From Alnus glutinosa (Eukaryota > Streptophyta > Magnoliopsida > Fagales > Betulaceae): a DNA stretch of 64,000 nucleotides. The stretch lies in the NCBI RefSeq assembly GCF_958979055.1, contig NC_084890.1, positions 682,001 to 746,000 on the forward strand. The letters run 5' to 3'. Below, one piece after another: positions 1-12,905 of this stretch; position 1 is the first letter of the stretch, and the number at the start of each line of letters is the position of its first letter. Under the pieces are notes generated by a model. It made no database searches. It saw nothing but the letters and a program-made list of their open reading frames with translations, and was not told the DNA's origin. The position numbers were made by a program, and so were the translations under genes.

Positions 1-1142
1 GAAATGGTTTTGGATTGCCAGACTTGAACCAATGGCTTAGTTGTCATATAGACATGAGATCTGGCCACATTAAGATTGCTCACTTGATTAGACAATTACT
101 ATCATTCATGCTTCACTGGCCATTAGAAGAAGAAAAAATACGACATGATTAGATTGGTCATTCAGGCACCCTAATTTTTTCTTCTGACGATTTTATTACA
201 AATCATAGTGACTAGAGAGTCTTATACTTTTCTGAATATTCAGCATCAGATGATTCTTGACGGCCAAAAGCATAACAACTAAACAACTAAAGTGCAATTA
301 CTAAAATGAAGCAAATTACAGTAAACAGATCTGGCAGAGAGACACACATCACCTGTAATGCACTTGCGGCTGATTTTAATATCATTTCCGGAATAAAGAA
401 CAAGCATGTTAACCATGCCCATGAAAGAAGTTTCCTAAAGTCCAAAACAATAAGAACTCAGGAGAGGTGTAGCTTTAAAAAAACTTCTGCTTATATTTTA
501 CATAACAGAAGCCTGTGAAAGCAAGAGACACCAAGTTTTCTTAAAAATCTGCATGTTGCTTCTTCATTCTTTTTTGGGGTCAAACATCAAAATTTGTTCT
601 CTTTGTTTAATTGGATATGTTTGTTATAAATACAACATTTGATATATATATATATAGACAGTGGCGGAGCCAGATATTTGTTACTGAAAGGGCAGATAAA
701 CATAATTTAAAAGAAAAATTGAGTAATTTATCATATAATGTGTATCATAAAAGATGAATTACAATACAACCTGTTTTGAGTGGAATCATCGCAACAAGCA
801 AAAATTTGATTGAGTAATAATATGCTATAATAAATTTTCCTCGAGATTCATATATAATCCAAAACTAAAAAATAAAAAAATAAAATCTGAAAAACCATTT
901 CTTCCATCAATATATCGCATTAACCCAATATTAATATATAGTATCTTCACAAGAATCACAACCCAAAAATCAACACCCAGGTCACAATTTGATGAGAAAA
1001 TAGAACACAAAAAATTGAGAAAGTGCTGCTTGAAACTTTCTAAAAAATAGATACCTTAAATTGAGATTTAACAAAAAATTCTAACGAATGACTGAGATTG
1101 AAACTTTCTAAAAAATAGATACCTTAAATTGAGACGTTTTAA
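1..1142. other. gene-free left edge
   Basis: No convincing gene. The only open frames are short and low in complexity. A GTGGCGGAGCCAG string near 662 resembles the end of a common class of plant non-autonomous transposon, but no partner end or target-site duplication could be found. The rest is AT-rich. Confidence 0.4.
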
Positions 1143-1456
1143 GGGTGCCTTTTGGGATTGCGATTTTGTAGACAATAAGTATGATTTTAAACCAAATCAC
1201 AAAATAAAAATCATTTGAGAACTGTATTTTAAAAATTTGCAATTGAAAATGCAGAAAATCTGCTTTTTCAAATTGCTGGTAAGATGGTGGTTTTTTGAAA
1301 ATGCAAAATTTCAAAGGCTAATTTGCGATTTTAAAGGAAAAACTACGATTTTGTCAAATGTTTAACTACGTTTTAAAAAATGACTTTTTTAAATCGTACA
1401 TTTTAAAATCGTTATTTTAAGTCGCACTTTTTGAAATAGCAAACCTAAACAGACCC
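1143..1456. mobile_element. MITE, GGGTGC family, copy 1
   Basis: The left end starts GGGTGCCTTTTGGGATTG just after TAA. The right end reads AAACAGACCCC followed by CAA, a decayed TAA. The interior holds many ATTTTAAA-type segments and TTGCGATTTT words, as in the copies at 13236 and 16449. A three-base TAA duplication and short GGGT ends fit a Tourist-like (PIF/Harbinger) MITE. It codes for nothing. Confidence 0.6.
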
Positions 1457-2559
1457 CAAAGTTTATATACATTTTTTCAAAATGGATGAAAATTCAAGGT
1501 TTATAAGTGAAATTCTCCCAAAAAAAAAAAAAAAACCGTCTAGAATGAGTAAAAACAACCCAAAAACTCAAAATAGACCCAAAAGATCAAATCTTTTAAA
1601 AAAGTTAATTGTTATCTAATTTCACCAACTTCCTTAAGCGGTTACGGTTAACGATTTATGGCTAAATTGCTAACCGCACCTACCCTTTCAATCCTAAAAA
1701 AGAGATATTTGAAGGCTAATAATAAGATATTAACAGGATGTAAAGAAGCCAAACCTAATTATTTTAATACTTCCTCAGGCAAGCATCCATTCCATGCATA
1801 TAACAAAATCAAGAATAATAAAAGTGTTGTGTGTTAGTCAAAGTAATAGATAATGTAAAAAGTAGTTTAAAAATAAGTTTTGAGTTATTCTATTAGAATG
1901 CTACATTTAATTTAAGAAACAAAATAAAATTTTAAGAATAAGAATGAAAATACATAAAACAAAATAAATAAATAAAAAATTGTAAATTATCTCATAAGGA
2001 AGCAAACTAAATCACACGTATTCAATTTTAATTCAAGAGACCTTTTACATAATATAGGAATTGACAAAAATAAAGAACAAAATAGTGCATTCACGTCATT
2101 GCATTCCTTTGAAATAGAGATTTTTTTTTTTTTACCATCTTTATATATATATATAACATAAAAAAACTACTTTTAGAACATAAATTAAAATTTTTATATA
2201 AATTAGAACTTAAAATAAGAACAAAAAGATGAAACAAAGGAACATAACCACAATTAATAAAGACCAACTGAAAATGAAAAAAATACTAATATAATAGAAA
2301 AAATTGTCTTTTTGTATACTTTTCTCTATTTCAATAAAATTCATAAGATTTTGAAGATAAAATTATATTGTGGCCATTGCCTGTTGGATACATAATCCAA
2401 TGCAATGCGAATGAATGCAAACAAGAAATATCACATATGAGTGTATGGGTACCATGATTTTAGCTATCATTCGGTACAAACTAAAACCACTATATGTACA
2501 TAAAAGTTGTAGATCAATTGATGATTCATTGTTTCATGCATCATCTTAAGATTGGAATA
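1457..2559. other. AT-rich intergenic DNA
   Basis: No gene or clear transposon end was seen. The stretch has poly(A/T) runs and a short (TA)n near 2141-2152. It separates the MITE from a tandem repeat. Confidence 0.4.
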
Positions 2560-2599
2560 AGATCAAGTATAGTAAAAATCATTGGATCACCTGATCCAA

Positions 2600-2825
2600 A
2601 ATTTAAAATCATATGAATGTTAGATCATATGATTATACTTTTCATAGATAGTCTTGTAAGTCAGATGATATTATATGATTCATATTAATTCATAAAACAT
2701 GAATTGTTAAATCATATTATCATACTTAGATCATACAAATTGTTAGATCATATGATCATGCGTAGATCATACTTTTCATAGAGAGTCTTATAAGTTAGAT
2801 GATATTATATGATTCATAATTCGAG
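2600..2825. repeat. tandem duplication, about 125-bp period
   Basis: Two units both contain TTAGATCATATGAT, then ACTTTTCATAGA and GTCTTRTAAGT, and end GATGATATTATATGATTCAT. A fragment of the same unit recurs inside F-box block A near 28998-29045 and block B near 43098-43140, so it belongs to a dispersed repeat. Confidence 0.6.
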
Positions 2826-2974
2826 TAACTTTTTTCTTTTTTCTTTTTGTGTGTGTGTGTAGGAAACACACAAACTGTGAAAATTATTTTCACATTAGTA
2901 TTGTTGTACAAACCGTGTACAATTGTTATGCAAGAAACATTACTCAATCAGCAAACCCTTGGTTTACATAAATC

Positions 2975-3300
2975 TGATCTCCAAAAGTCACATGCCTTCC
3001 TAGGGCATTAAAATTTCGAAAAAGTATCTTAATGTCTTTCAAAAATCGCATTAATTAAAGACTTAAACTAGCTAAATAAAAAACCCTATTCTTCAATTGC
3101 ATTAAACAAATTGCCCTGAAAATCGCATAAACATATATTGAATCTTAGAAAATCACATTAAATAAAGACCTAAACATAAAACCATATTCTACAATTGTAT
3201 AAATATTCTCTCAAAAAGTTGCATGCCTGCCTATGCCATTAAAATTTCAAAAAAGTATCTTAATGCCTTTCAAAACTCGCATTAATTAACGATGTAAATT
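2975..3300. repeat. tandem duplication, about 240-bp period
   Basis: The string from ATGCCTTCCTAGGGCATTAA near 2990 through GCATTAATTAA near 3050 is repeated, with changes, from about 3224 to 3300. S2 carries only one recognisable copy near 52350-52405. Confidence 0.6.
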
Positions 3301-4137
3301 TTATTTGAAATAAATTTTTTTCAAACAAAATTTAGGTTTCACATTAATGGCCTAAATCAATTTTTTCAAATAAAATTTGAATTTTTAATTGAAAACTTTA
3401 TTACCAAACTCTCCTTAATTTTCCTTAAGTAGTTTCTTTAACAAGTGCCAAACTTTTAAAAATAAGAGAATGCTAACATTTAAAAATGTAAATTGTCATA
3501 TTGGGTTGTCCTCGTAATTATCCTTAAATATAAATGCTAATGTTTACAATGGGGCCATTGAGTTGTCCAATTGTCATCGTTTAATCATAGAATTTAATGA
3601 GTTTTCTTATTTATAATCTACTTATTCTCAAAATTCCAACCATCTCAATGCCAGAACCCTTTTTTTTTTTTTTTTTTTTCTTTTTTTTTCTTTTTTTTTC
3701 TGATTTCTGAAGAATGAGCCTAATTACTGACGCATGATCCACAAAACACGCCATTTGTTTTTAATGGGCTTGTTCGGCGAGACCAATAAAATTTTCTCTT
3801 CCTCTTTTCACTTATCCTAGAAATAATCAACTTCAAAACATTCTAACGTTATATTATATCAATATTTTTTTATTATTATTTAAATAAAAAAAATTCACTA
3901 CAATACAAATTTTTTTTATTTTTCTATACAAATTCATTTTATTTTATATCACATTTATCACTTTCAACTCCTATTACCAATTTTCATTCCCTTACCGACC
4001 AAGGCCAATCTGAATTGTTGGATTTTTTTTGTTGTTGAATGTGAGCCATTCATGAAGGAAACAAAATCTTATTAGGGATCTCAGGAGTACGTACCTCATT
4101 TACGTTTTTCGGAAGACTACAAAATGTTAGTGATCTC

Positions 4138-4157
4138 AGGACCTCATTTATGATCTA

Positions 4158-4199
<42 letters not shown>

Positions 4200-4211
4200 A
4201 CCTCATTTATG
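4138..4211. mobile_element. poly(A) stub retroposon with 15-bp TSD
   Basis: The 15-base direct repeat AGGACCTCATTTATG (4138-4152 and 4197-4211) flanks an insert made of eight bases plus a run of about 37 A. S2 has one copy of the target near 52689 and no A run. A long direct repeat around a poly(A) tract fits target-primed reverse transcription of an extremely 5'-truncated LINE or SINE. Confidence 0.6.
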
Positions 4212-5666
4212 TTTTTCGGTAGACTGAGCCTAATGACTGACGCGTGCACATACCAAGGTCACAAAACACGCCATTCGTTTTTAATGTGAACCGTTAGATT
4301 ATATTTTGTTGAATCCAGCCGTTCATGAAGGAAAAATGAGATCCAGTAGTAAGGTACCACGCTCACGCTCCTCAAGGCCATGAAACACAGTGTTTAGTTT
4401 TAGTCTAGTCCATCGGATTATTTGCTATAAACATCTAAGCCGTTCGTGTGAGGGAAAATTGGATACAACTGTCACGCACATATGCTATGAAAATTTTATG
4501 GCGTTTCAAATAACATGGGCTCACTCTTACAAATATGATCCAACAGCGTTTGTTAAATCATGAGCATGATAATAATAATAATAGTTAACGCTAAGGATCA
4601 AACGTTGTACCGATTTCAAATATATACGATAATACTGGATAAAAACGTGGCCTTGGGAAAAAATTTAATAAAAAATTGAATTCCAAATGTTAATTACTTA
4701 AGAAAATAAATAATATAAAATTGAAAAGAGAAAATATGTGGTACGTTAGAGATTCAAGTTTAAGTCCCCCACTTGATCACTATCTGCCAATTCATGATAC
4801 TTAATTACGGAAAATGATGGGTGGGGGATGTTCTCCTGTCCTCCTCCTGTCACTTTTTAATAAAAAAAAAAGTGATTTTTAATAAAAAAAAGAAAAAAGA
4901 AAAAAAAGATCCATACTTAATTAAAACAGGATTCTGATATTGGATACCAGGCCCAATAGTTTGGGTGGATGAGATTTTACAAGCCTTATTCTACTTATTA
5001 CAAAACGTGCGTTTGTACTTTGAACTACAATAACCATATATGAAATAACCAAACATGAGTCTGTTATTCAAAACGGTGCGTCTGTACTACAATAACACTG
5101 TGTTTCAATCTTCAACCGGTCTTCTGCCAAGCTGTCCTTCACTTAATTGCGACCGAACTTGCCCAATGCTTGACTACACAGCTACTGATTAGGGCTTGCT
5201 GTTTCTATTCTTTTGTTCCGAAATCTTCACGCTTCCTTCACTTTTGATTCATTTCTTTGTGCTACTTCAAGCCTTTGCGATTCCTCCTTCACAGTAACAC
5301 CTTGACGCATCGCTGCAAGCCTGCAAAACTTGACTAGCGGTGATCTGCAAAACAGATAAACCTCTTCTTTCCAAAGAAGAAAATACTCCTAATAATTTAG
5401 CACGAGAAAAAAAAGAAAAAAAAGAAAAATGAGATAACACAGGTCCACTCCCAGAAATAAAAATTCAACAAAATATTAAACGTCCTAATTACTTAAACAT
5501 AGCCAGATTCAAAGCCCCACAAAAATAGCAAGTGTTTAACAGTCACAAGATTAACCACCACATAAAAATATAAAGTGTCTCACAGTCATTCCGACTATAA
5601 TAAAAATTACAAAAACAAATAAATCATTTCGACTGCAGCCCGGCGCCGTATTCTGCTGGATTTTGT

Positions 5667-6541
5667 TTATATTAGAAGCGGGCTGCAGAGACAAACAAAA
5701 AGGGAGTTAGAAAATAAATAAAATAATAGTTGACTAAACCAAAAAAAAAAATTAAAAGAAAGAAAATGATACGTAACAGGAGCTCAATGTCTGTCCGCGT
5801 TGCAGTGAACGCCAGCTTCAGTTTCTTAGACGCCTCCCGGTACCAAACCTTAAGGATCTTTCCAGCAATAAATGCATCAGCATTTTCGCTATTGGACAGG
5901 TAATTGTTTAGAATGATTGTAACGGTGCAATACTCCAGGCTGCTCGAGAATCCTTTCTCGAATAACATATCAGCCCCGAAACTTTCATCCTTGCCGGGAG
6001 GGAAAATTTGAACCGAAAAAGCCGCGCCATGATCAATAGCTGCCTTCACCTCGTCTGGACAGATATTATAGAACGGCCGCACATCCATTTGTGGTAAACG
6101 GAACTGTTTGTAAGTAGTGTCGTCCCTGCTGATAGGTTTCTCCGTGAGCTCCTGAAACTCCATGACCTCCCGATTTAAATCCAGCAGAGCCTGGGGGCTA
6201 ACAGCCGGCTCCAACCTTATTCGAAGGTGGGTGCCAATCCACCTGAAAGAGGCATCAAGCCTGCGATCAGGCGTAAGATTTAAATCACTGGAGAGGTGGA
6301 GCACAAACTTGCCGCGATCTACACTCCGAGAATATTCTAAAACGCACGGTTCATAAACAACATCTCTGAACATTACACTCGTATTGATACTAATAAGAAA
6401 CGGAGGGGGAATGTTGCAAAGTTCAGCGGGAATGGAGTCCGCAAACAACCGATACTCCTCTCTCCTATACGTAGTAATGGTTCTCTCTCTGATGTCCTTA
6501 GCAGATATAACTTTGTCGAACAGGGGTGACCAGTTAGCCAT
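5667..6541 (-). CDS. B3-like two-module protein, gene 1
   Basis: Two exons, 6541-5778 and 5682-5667, joined across a 95-base GT-AG intron in phase 2, give 259 residues. A branch-like CTAAC lies upstream of the CTCTGCAG acceptor. Without splicing the frame runs into a hydrophobic intron translation, so the spliced end (TDIELLPLLI) is preferred. Residues about 131-248 resemble a plant B3 DNA-binding module: an LTEKPISRDD lead strand, FRLP at 147-150, and a closing GKILKVWYREASKKLKLAF. Residues 7-110 look like a weaker second module (LFDKVISAKD start, FRWIGTHLRIRL end). There is no signal peptide. If B3-like, it would be nuclear and bind DNA, but this is not proven. The start MANW is conserved in gene 2. 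A TATA box lies 72-81 bases upstream. Paralogues are at 56437-57335 and 60556-61532. Confidence 0.75.
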
Positions 6542-6612
6542 GGTAGTAATGGGTCAAGGAAATGAGATATAACTAGAAAGGTGAAGGTGCAAAAAAGAAA
6601 AGAGATTGCCCT

Positions 6613-6622
6613 CTTTATATAG
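6613..6622 (-). promoter_or_regulatory. TATA box of B3-like gene 1
   Basis: On the minus strand this reads CTATATAAAG, preceded by CCCCT. The same box with the same flank lies upstream of gene 2, of the broken gene 3, and of the orphan segment at 13728. Conservation across four copies supports a real core promoter. Confidence 0.75.
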
Positions 6623-6703
6623 AGGGGCAGGAGGCATAACGTGATCGCATGCAGGCCATCGATCTGGAGTGGAGGAGCATTTTTCAGAATCATTGTAAAA
6701 ATT

Positions 6704-6742
6704 AAAACTCATTTCCTCCATTGGAAACTGATTACTCTGGGG
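6704..6742 (-). promoter_or_regulatory. conserved upstream module, diverged copy
   Basis: The plus strand reads CATTTCCTCCATTGGAAACT followed by GATTACTCTGGGG. This is a diverged version of the module at 13826, 57511 and 61698. It lies about 90 bases upstream of the TATA box and may be a regulatory site or simply shared ancestry. Confidence 0.45.
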
Positions 6743-6822
6743 ATGAAAATGAGCAGATGCCGGAAGAAGAACAAAGAAGATGACCTGTGTGACGAGCATT
6801 TACATTAAGCGTGCTTCTTCCA

Positions 6823-8597
6823 CATGGGCTGCAGACTGCAGTGCTTGATCAGTATGACATTGAAACGGAGTGAAAGGGGTGTTTCGTGACCAATGCTTTT
6901 TGACCGTCAAATGTTGCATATGACTCACTGCGAATCAGGCCAGGGTCAAGTTAGAGGGACGCGTGTCAGCAGCGGATTGAAAAGAGAGAAAGAGAAGGAA
7001 AAGCGCGGTAATGAACCGGTCAAAAAATGTAAAGGATGTTCCATGCTGCTAAAGTGGTCCAAGGCAAAAAGTAAGTAAGTGATTTATGACAGAAAGTCAG
7101 AAACTACAAAAAAAAAATAAAAATGATGCCACAAGTCGATTAGGCTAGAGACTAGACTGTGTACAAAGTCTCGATAGCTGATTCAGAAACTACCAGGCTT
7201 TGATTCATACACTTCAAACAATTTGTTTTGCCGAAGGAAATTGATTTGTTTTTAACGCATCAATGGCCAGTGGCGTCACCAACTTCGTGAACCCCCCCCC
7301 CCCCCCCCGGTTTTTTTAATCGACTTTATGATTTGATTTAATATATGCTTATTATCTATTTAAGGCGCCGACCCAAATAAAAACCTAGAGTATATATTGC
7401 AACCGTTGAGGCGAATTGCGCTTATGTGAATATGAAACATCTCAGAATGGAGAAATTGCGAATTGCGATTCTACGATTTATCTTACCATATTTCCTCTTT
7501 CTTTCTTTTTTTAGTTTAACTACTTTTTTTCTTCAAGCCATCATTTTATTGAAAAAAAATATATATATCTACGTACACCACCGCATCAACAAAATATATA
7601 ATAATGATATAAAAATATAGCTTATAAAATCAATTAAAGGAAGTTGGAGTGAACTTTACAAATTTAGAGAAAATTGCATTGTTTGTCTGGTTAGTTTAAA
7701 TTATAAATTACTTATTGCAGTATTAAAATTAACTCAAAAATTCATGTAGTATTTGTAAATTTACAAATCACACGGATAGTCAAATTCCTTTAAAAAATTT
7801 CATATATTCTGTTAAGCGCAATGTTATGGCCAATAAAATTGCAATACATGTTGATCTTAACAAAAAATAAAAATCTATAAAACTTAAAAAATTATTATTT
7901 TAATTTTTTTTTAAAAAAAATTTAAGTTTTATATATTTATATTTTTTTTATTAAGATCAATATTATTATTATTTTATTGGTAATGACGTGGCGGCGCTTA
8001 ATAAAAATTGTCAAAACTTTTAACAAAATTTGACTTTAAAACCGATTTAAAAATTAGACTAATTAAAAGAATTTTTTAATTAATTTTAATATGACAAATA
8101 ACAATTCGTAATTTATGTGAAACATACAGACGAATGATGTAATTTTTTCAAAAATCTAATGACAAATTTCCTCGAGTCCGAGTTAACCTATTTATTTATG
8201 AGCAGGTAAGGTCAAATCTTGTATTGAGCTTTCACTGTCTACGGCAACACTAATCGAGGTTGTTGTCCGATCAAATTTTCTAAATTGAATCACAGCCGTC
8301 CAGAACTTCTTTTCGTTTGTTGGTAAATGGTAGACCAATGCTTTGAACGATCATTGGACCTGATCGCTTTCAATGAGAACAAGTAATTGGGCCTGCATTA
8401 CAGCTTATTATTATTATTATTATTTATATTTTTTATTAAAAAAAAAAAAAAAAAAAAAGTACTTCAGAGCACTGATCGCAGCCGTAAACATCAGAATCAT
8501 AGCTGGTTCCTATCCTATCGCCACACAGCTGGCGTATCATTACTGGGGGAAAGAATAACATCATTACTTTGTTCCAAACAAGAGGAAGTGTACGCTT
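6823..8597. other. intergenic DNA with C17-type tract
   Basis: No gene is visible. A run of about 17 C lies near 7292-7308, next to GTGGCGTCACC, and looks like a decayed transposon end. A (TTA)n plus poly(A) tract lies at 8404-8458. The rest is AT-rich. Short open frames are not supported by composition. Confidence 0.45.
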
Positions 8598-10284
8598 GGA
8601 TCGAGATCCCCGGCAATCTCAAAAAATTGCCCAGCCACAATTTCTCCCATCTAAGCCGTTTATTTAAGTTCATTTAAAATAACGGCTATTAAGGAGCCAC
8701 CTCATCGATCCGCGTCAAACCAAAAGACATCTTCTCCTTCCCCCAAACCTCAGTCTGCGTCTCTCTCTCATTCTTCTCCTGATTCTTTTATTTTTTTTCT
8801 TACCCATTCTCCTTTCTCCTCTCTTTCTCCTGACCCATTCTCCCTTCTCCAGACAAAGTCGCTTGACCATGGAGGTAAGGTTTTAGGCAGAAAATTTGGG
8901 GATGATACTTTTGCCGGAAAAAAGTCGGAAGAAGTCGCCTGATACCTGTACCTTTGCCCGGCGATTTCCTCAACCTCCTAGTACCGCGATTTTCTCGAGG
9001 CTCCGGAGCCCCCAGTTCCAGATCTGGACTCGCCTGGAGCGGTGGGGGTGGAGGACATGAAGCGGCCACCGTCGGTTGCTCTCTAGACGTATGTGCCTCT
9101 CTCTTCTCTCTCTCTCTAAGCTTTCTCGTTCTAGGAAGGTGCTAATGTCATCTGGGTCAATAGGTTGTAACTTTTGTTTTGTGGGGTAGTACTTTGTGGG
9201 TTTTGTGATTTGAGCTATTGGGGTTGTTTTGTTTGGTTGGATTTGAACTGGGTTTGGTTTAAATTTAGGAATTTTTTTGGGTTCTCATTTGGGTTATTTT
9301 TCTATTATTCGTCTTGTAGCGCTTTTGATGATCTGAATGGTTAACGGGGAGTTGTGTAAATGATAGGTTTTCTTTTTGTGTCACTGGGTTTGATTGGTTT
9401 AGGTTGATTTCAAATTATTTGTTTAATTCCGGTAAATTGGGCTTTTCTTCTCAAATGTGAATTGGGTTTCTCCTGTTCTGTTATATTTGAGTTGCATGTA
9501 TTGTAATCAGATGTCGTTTGTTCAGAACACACTATGATCATGAAAAGGACAATCAATTTGTTCTTTTTTCTTTAAATTGTTTCCTCTGCAACCAAAGAAT
9601 GCACTTATGGACACAATAATACTTTTAACATTTTTCTGGTGATTGAGATTGGTGAATTATTTTTTGTTACTAGTTTTGCAATTTTTCTCTGCATAAATGG
9701 CCTTACAGACTTGCAATTACTCATCTTTACTTTCTTTTTTTTTTTTTAAAAAAAAAAAGTTGCCTCAAACCTTTGGAATTATATTGTTCAGATTAAAAGT
9801 ACTGCATGTTTGTATGCTGATAATTTTGCCCCAAACCGTGTGGTTGATTTTACTGTTTGGGTGCTCCCATATCTTAATTTCTCATGGGATTCTCTTTTTA
9901 TTCCACTGCCAACATCATATCATTTAAATTGTATTTTGTTAGGGCTGGCAAAAAATTGACTCCTAAAGTTTGCTGCGAGGGAGAATGCGTCTGCGTCTCT
10001 GCAAGGTGGAAATTGCAAGAAGTTGCTGGTTTAATGCTGTTGCAGCCCTTTCATGTTTGGTTTGTATTCTGTTTAGCCAGAAGTAGTAAATTATTTAGGC
10101 CTATGGAATTCAACAGTTCATTGAGTAATTTAATCAAACAACTTCTATGTGGTGAAGGCCTACTCGAAGTGTAGTCTTATTTTCATCCAAATTTATTTTC
10201 ATTTTTACTATTCCATTGTCTCAATTCCATTTTTAGTTACCATACGATCACAATAATGAATAACCTATCAGGGTATGGATCAAA

Positions 10285-10425
10285 CCTACGACACCAAATC
10301 AATTTCAAACATAATGATACAAACAACATTTACAAAGGAAGATCCCTTCATAATGATACAAATCACATTTACAAAGGAAGAGCCGATCATAATAATACAA
10401 ATTGCATTTACAAAGAAAGAGCTGT
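10285..10425. repeat. tandem repeat, about 45-bp unit, three copies
   Basis: Three units share CATAATGATACAAA, then CATTTACAAAGGAAGA. The repeat is open in both strands over about 60 codons, which explains the repetitive short frames here. It lies inside the TIR element. Confidence 0.7.
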
Positions 10426-11459
10426 TTTGCAGTAATTCTATTATTTTTTCAATGTGCAAGAAAAAGTGCATTTTTAATATTGTCTACACGGTGAAGACAT
10501 CTTTTACATTTAACCCATCAGAAGCATGTTTCTCCTCCATAATTTTCAATTCTAGCTTACGAGCATTTGGTTTAGTGCAGCTTAGGGTATTAGTTGTAAC
10601 AAGCTTACTGGATGTTGTTATCTGAACTTCTCATTTACGAGTTATGCCAAAAGGCTATAAATTGGTAAACAAGCTAAAATAACATAATGATGCAAAGTTT
10701 TTCATTCATCTACAATCGATCAACATATTCATCTACAATTGATCAAACAGTTTTGAATCAACATAGGCAGTTGTGGCTCCTTATCTTCTGTTATATAGAT
10801 AAGTTACACAAAATAAGAAAGATACTAAAATTACACAAAATGATCTTTCAAACTTAACAATATTAGGTCCTCCTCCAAACAACACCAACCTCCTCCAAAC
10901 TCACACCAACATAATGGTCCTTCGAAATGTTTCCAAGTGACGATAAAAAAATCAATGTCCTGAACATATTTTAAAAATTGAAGTTAATTTTCAAATCAAT
11001 AATAAAGTGCTAAAAAATTTCTTTCCATTCATAAGTTTGTTACTTACCAAGATAATTCCTGAAATTCGTATTTATATTTGTTGTATCAGCAAGAGGTGTT
11101 GTAAAATTGAATCCATCAGTTACCTAAAAAAAATATAACATTTAACTTGTCAACCTAATATAAAAAGTATTATTTGATTCAAGTATGAGCTTACCTGACT
11201 AATGTACCCATTCTTTGATACTTAGAGAAGATGCGGGCAGTGAACTTTTATCATATGGTACCTACGTAATCACAATATTCACATAAAAAATGTAGAAATA
11301 CATTTTAATTTTTTAGAATAGTAAAATAATGCAAGTGTACCAGTAGATATTCAATGAAACCGGTTTCATATTTTGCAAGGAATCGCTTGTAAGGTTATCC
11401 ATTATTTTTTTGGCATAAAAATATAATCCTGTCATTAACAAATAACCCATTAAAAAAAT

Positions 11460-11875
11460 TAATTCTTAGTTCTAAAAATTAACATAGTTCCAGCAAAAAA
11501 AAAAACAAACTTTTAATTAGTATCAAATGAAAAATGACGGAACAAAGCACAAATTATGTAGAAAAATAGACAATTAGTTCCAGCTAAAAAAAAAAATCAA
11601 ACTTTTTAATTAGTAACGAAAGAAAAGGACAGAACCAAATCACAAATAGTGCATAAAAACAGACATGAGCAGTAAACAATGAACCGATCTCAAATTAACT
11701 TAGTTCCACCAAAAAAAAAAAATTGAACTTTTGATTAGCAACAAAAGAAAAGTGACAGAACCATAATGCAAAAAAAGACACTTAGTTCTAGGAAAAAAAA
11801 AATCAAACTTTTAATTACTAACAAAAGAAAAGTGACGGAACAAAGCACAAATAATAATGCAGAAATATAGACGTT
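11460..11875. repeat. tandem repeat, about 80-125-bp unit, four copies
   Basis: Each unit has TTAGTTCYA, an A-rich run, CAAACTTTTAATTAGTA or a variant, and AAAAGTGACGGAACAAAGCAC or a variant. Unit length varies through internal insertions. The array lies in the right half of the TIR element and codes for nothing. Confidence 0.65.
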
Positions 11876-12478
11876 CCCCTTTCCCCCTTTTTTCCCATAT
11901 TTGAATAGAAAAAAAAAAAAATGCAGAAATATAGACGTGAATAGTAGACAAACAACTTAAACGAGCCAACTGGAGAAGATTTCATGATACGGGAACAGTA
12001 AATATAGAAGAAACAACTTAAACAAGTTTCTGCATTGTCCTTATTCTCAGTTGATAGCTTCAAAAATAACACAACAAAGCAAATACCAGAAATAATACCT
12101 CAAGGCATAAATTTTCTGGAGTGAAATAGCTGATTGGTGCAGTTGCAGAAGCTTTGTCCGAAATTCATTTTTGGTTTTTTTTTTTTTTTGAGAAAATATC
12201 TGAAAAAATAACAAAGGGACTAATAGAAGGTGAAATTAATCGTCGACGTTGAAGCTGCAGAGATTCAAATGTTGAAATGGGTTGTGGGTTTTGAGTAAAA
12301 ATGATAAGAAAGGTGAGAAGGAAGCTGAAAAGGGACAAGAAAAGGGAAGAAGAAGCCAAGAAGACGCTTTTTGATTTTTTTTTTTTTGTCTGGGTTCTCA
12401 GCAAACGTGTGGAACTTGGGAGGGAAAGTGAAATTTTGCTGCATTTTCGAGGCCACCTACTTTTTAGTAAGTGGCATG

Positions 12479-12512
12479 TTTTAGGCCGTTAGATGCATCT
12501 AACGGCCTAAAA
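12479..12512. repeat. 34-bp perfect palindrome
   Basis: TTTTAGGCCGTTAGATG is followed directly by its exact reverse complement, centred on ATGCAT. It sits inside the right terminal repeat of the 8598-12564 element. The left terminal repeat has only a degraded equivalent near 8650-8690. Confidence 0.85.
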
Positions 12513-12564
12513 TAGCAAAAAAACTACCACGGCAATTTTGAGAAATTGCCGTGGATCTCAATCC

Positions 12565-12865
12565 ACGCTTCTACGCTCTATCAGGTTCGCCAGGCCCACT
12601 GCCCGGCACATGTTGCAGTAACTATTCTTTACCAACCAGCTGTAAAACAAAAAATAACTTGTCCAATTTATTAGAAATTTTTTGATTTAAAAAATATGAC
12701 TTAAAAATTAGTTATACACTTTTAGTTACTAATTATGGACTGTTACCTTAATTTAGCAAATGTTTTAGTAGCGTTGCTTGCTACATGTTTTTGTAATTCT
12801 TTGTCTTCATTCTCTTCTAGGCTTTTCCTTGATAGGAAAATTTGTTATAAAATGTTTGTGACGTG

Positions 12866-12905
<40 letters not shown>

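Larger units (their letters stand above)
2826..5640. repeat. segment S1, paralogous to 52190-56440
   Basis: This segment runs colinear with the left part of S2, with the same order of recognisable landmarks. These are GTGTGTGTAGGAAAC near 2850, CATTAAAATTTCGAAAAAGT near 3007, the CATGAAGGAA words near 4050 and 4326, the AGATTCAAGTTTAAGTCC box near 4750, and the sequence leading into the B3-like gene. It lacks the four transposons found in S2, so it supplies their empty sites. Its last 900 bases also match 59540-60330 (S3). No gene lies inside it. Confidence 0.8.
8598..12564. mobile_element. 4-kb non-autonomous TIR element (MULE-like?)
   Basis: The left end starts GGATCGAGATCCCCGGCAAT. The reverse complement of the right end starts GGATTGAGATCCACGGCAAT. 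Similarity continues for roughly 80-90 bases, including CTCAAAAAATTGCC and GCCGTT words. ACGCTT flanks both ends (8592-8597 and 12565-12570), which is too short to assign a superfamily firmly. The interior has a GC- and CT-rich leader at 8700-9130 with ATGGAGGTAAGG (an ATG then a splice-donor-like string), so it may carry a captured 5' gene end, as Pack-MULEs do. No transposase frame was found. Confidence 0.6.

Noticed and set aside
4745-4800. SINE with tRNA B box (AGATTCAAGTTTAAGTCC), also at 55545 and 59610
   Set aside because: It resembles a B box, but no A box, tail or TSD was found, and the three copies come from the S1-S3 duplication.
5672-5777. Hydrophobic C-terminus of gene 1 as a membrane anchor
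   Set aside because: This part is translated intron. GT-AG sites in the same phase occur in genes 1, 2 and 3, and gene 2 read-through gives an unrelated tail.
7292-7308. Poly(C) tract as a regulatory G-quadruplex site
   Set aside because: A single homopolymer with no gene nearby; similar tracts at 18925 and 21394 also sit in transposon-like DNA. Length may also be a sequencing artefact.
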